Assembly: GCA_904420055.1 (NCBI GenBank)
Contig: CAJFTV010000039.1
Coordinates: 1-15,843 of the forward strand
Direction: 5' to 3'
Length of the DNA stretch: 15,843 nucleotides
Origin: Candidatus Alloscillospira gallinarum
GTDB lineage: Bacteria; Bacillota; Clostridia; Oscillospirales; Oscillospiraceae
Shown here: one piece after another, positions 15,281 to 15,843 of the stretch
Layout: each line of letters starts with the position of its first letter
How positions within the stretch are numbered: position 1 is the first letter of the stretch
Program-made: the position numbers and the translations under genes
The notes under the pieces: generated by a model
Databases searched by the model: none
Told to the model about the DNA's origin: nothing
Seen by the model: the letters and a program-made list of their open reading frames with translations, nothing else

Positions 15281-15319
15281 ATTCACGTGTGGGCTTAGAG
15301 TTTTGGAAAGAGGTATGAC

Positions 15320-15823
15320 ATGAGAAATATTGGTGACGTAGTTATGTATGGAACGGACGGCCTGTGCAGAATAAATGACATTGTTGAGCGGAATTTTGGT
15401 GGGAGTATGGCTCTGTACTACATGCTGGAGCTTGTTTACCGCCGGGGGTCCGTTATCTATGTACCTGTAGGAAATGAGAAGCTGGAGGGAAAGATGCACA
15501 CGCTTATTTCCAAAGCAGAGTGTCTGGAACTTATAAACAGCATAAAAAGCGAGACGCAGATTTGGATTGACAGCGAAAATGAGCGGAAAATACGTTATCG
15601 GGAAATCCTCGCCGGGGAGGACCGCCATGAGCTGGTGCGCATGATTAAAACGCTCCATGAGCACCGCAGGACACAGGAGTGCTGTGGCAAAAAAATGCAT
15701 ATGACTGACCAGAAGATTCTAAAGGACGCCGAGCGAATTTTTTATGATGAAATTGCCCACAACCTTGAAATACTGCCGGGAGAAGTACATCAGTACATAC
15801 TGAATGCAATAGCAGAGAGCTGA
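15320..15823 (+). CDS. CarD/CdnL-family transcriptional regulator
   Basis: The 167-residue product begins with the CarD/CdnL/TRCF RNA-polymerase-interacting fold: GDVVMYGTDGLCRINDI (residues 5-21), YYMLELVY, and VIYVPVGNEKLEGKMHTLIS, a beta-rich Tudor-like domain of about 60 residues. An alpha-helical, charged C-terminal domain fills about 65-165. CdnL proteins bind the beta subunit of RNA polymerase and stabilise the open promoter complex, acting on housekeeping genes including rRNA. The length is normal. GAGGT lies 6 bases before the ATG. The gene stands after the polC operon, in the place where rimP-nusA often occurs in Clostridia, and has its own extended -10 promoter and leader hairpin. 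Which promoters it controls cannot be told from sequence. Confidence 0.9.
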   Translation: MRNIGDVVMYGTDGLCRINDIVERNFGGSMALYYMLELVYRRGSVIYVPVGNEKLEGKMHTLISKAECLELINSIKSETQIWIDSENERKIRYREILAGEDRHELVRMIKTLHEHRRTQECCGKKMHMTDQKILKDAERIFYDEIAHNLEILPGEVHQYILNAIAES

Positions 15824-15843
15824 CAAAAATCCCCCTGAGTTTA

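Noticed and set aside
15827..15843. AATCCCCCTGAGTTTA at the right edge, possibly the start of a second copy of the 2137-2203 element (shared AATCCCCC).
   Set aside because: Only about eight shared bases are visible before the window ends, so it cannot be supported.

Overview
This window looks like an ordinary chromosomal segment of a Gram-positive, Clostridia-like member of the Bacillota. The evidence is a PolC-type replicative DNA polymerase, the conserved pyrH-frr-uppS-cdsA-dxr-rseP-ispG-polC gene order, strong GGAGG-type ribosome binding sites, sigma-A consensus promoters and rho-independent terminators with T-runs. An M23 peptidase with a SpoIIQ-like layout hints at a spore-former lineage but does not prove it. 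G+C is about half by eye. I cannot name the species.

Layout. Bases 1-88 hold the start of a minus-strand zinc-ribbon protein that runs off the left edge. Bases 89-340 are a divergent promoter region, with a full consensus promoter (TTGACA-17-TATAAT) driving glnS (glutaminyl-tRNA synthetase, 341-2023), which ends at a strong terminator. Bases 2024-2496 carry no gene. They hold a compound inverted repeat (2137-2203) that resembles the dispersed intergenic elements of Clostridia, and a hairpin-plus-T-run just before the next gene. That gene encodes a membrane-anchored M23 metallopeptidase (2497-3297). It is convergent with a MATE-family exporter (3371-4729, minus), and the two share one symmetrical bidirectional terminator.

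From 4887 to 15066 there is one tightly packed plus-strand operon: pyrH (UMP kinase), frr (ribosome recycling factor), uppS (undecaprenyl diphosphate synthase), cdsA (CDP-diglyceride synthase), dxr (MEP pathway), rseP (site-2 protease), ispG (MEP pathway) and polC. Several junctions overlap or touch (frr/uppS, cdsA/dxr, rseP/ispG, ispG/polC), consistent with translational coupling. The operon joins nucleotide supply and translation (pyrH, frr), isoprenoid precursor synthesis (dxr, ispG) feeding the undecaprenyl carrier (uppS), phospholipid synthesis (cdsA), membrane proteolysis (rseP) and DNA replication (polC). The usual outer partners, rpsB-tsf upstream and rimP-nusA downstream, are absent from the adjacent positions. 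A divergent exporter lies on the left and a CarD/CdnL-family transcription factor (15320-15823) on the right, preceded by an extended -10 promoter and a leader hairpin with a T-run.

I see no mobile element, CRISPR array, rRNA or tRNA gene, and no convincing new multi-gene system. The points most worth a second look are the leader hairpin before the CarD-like gene, the overlapping palindromes between the MATE gene and pyrH, the compound inverted repeat, and a PolC that seems to lack one N-terminal subdomain.
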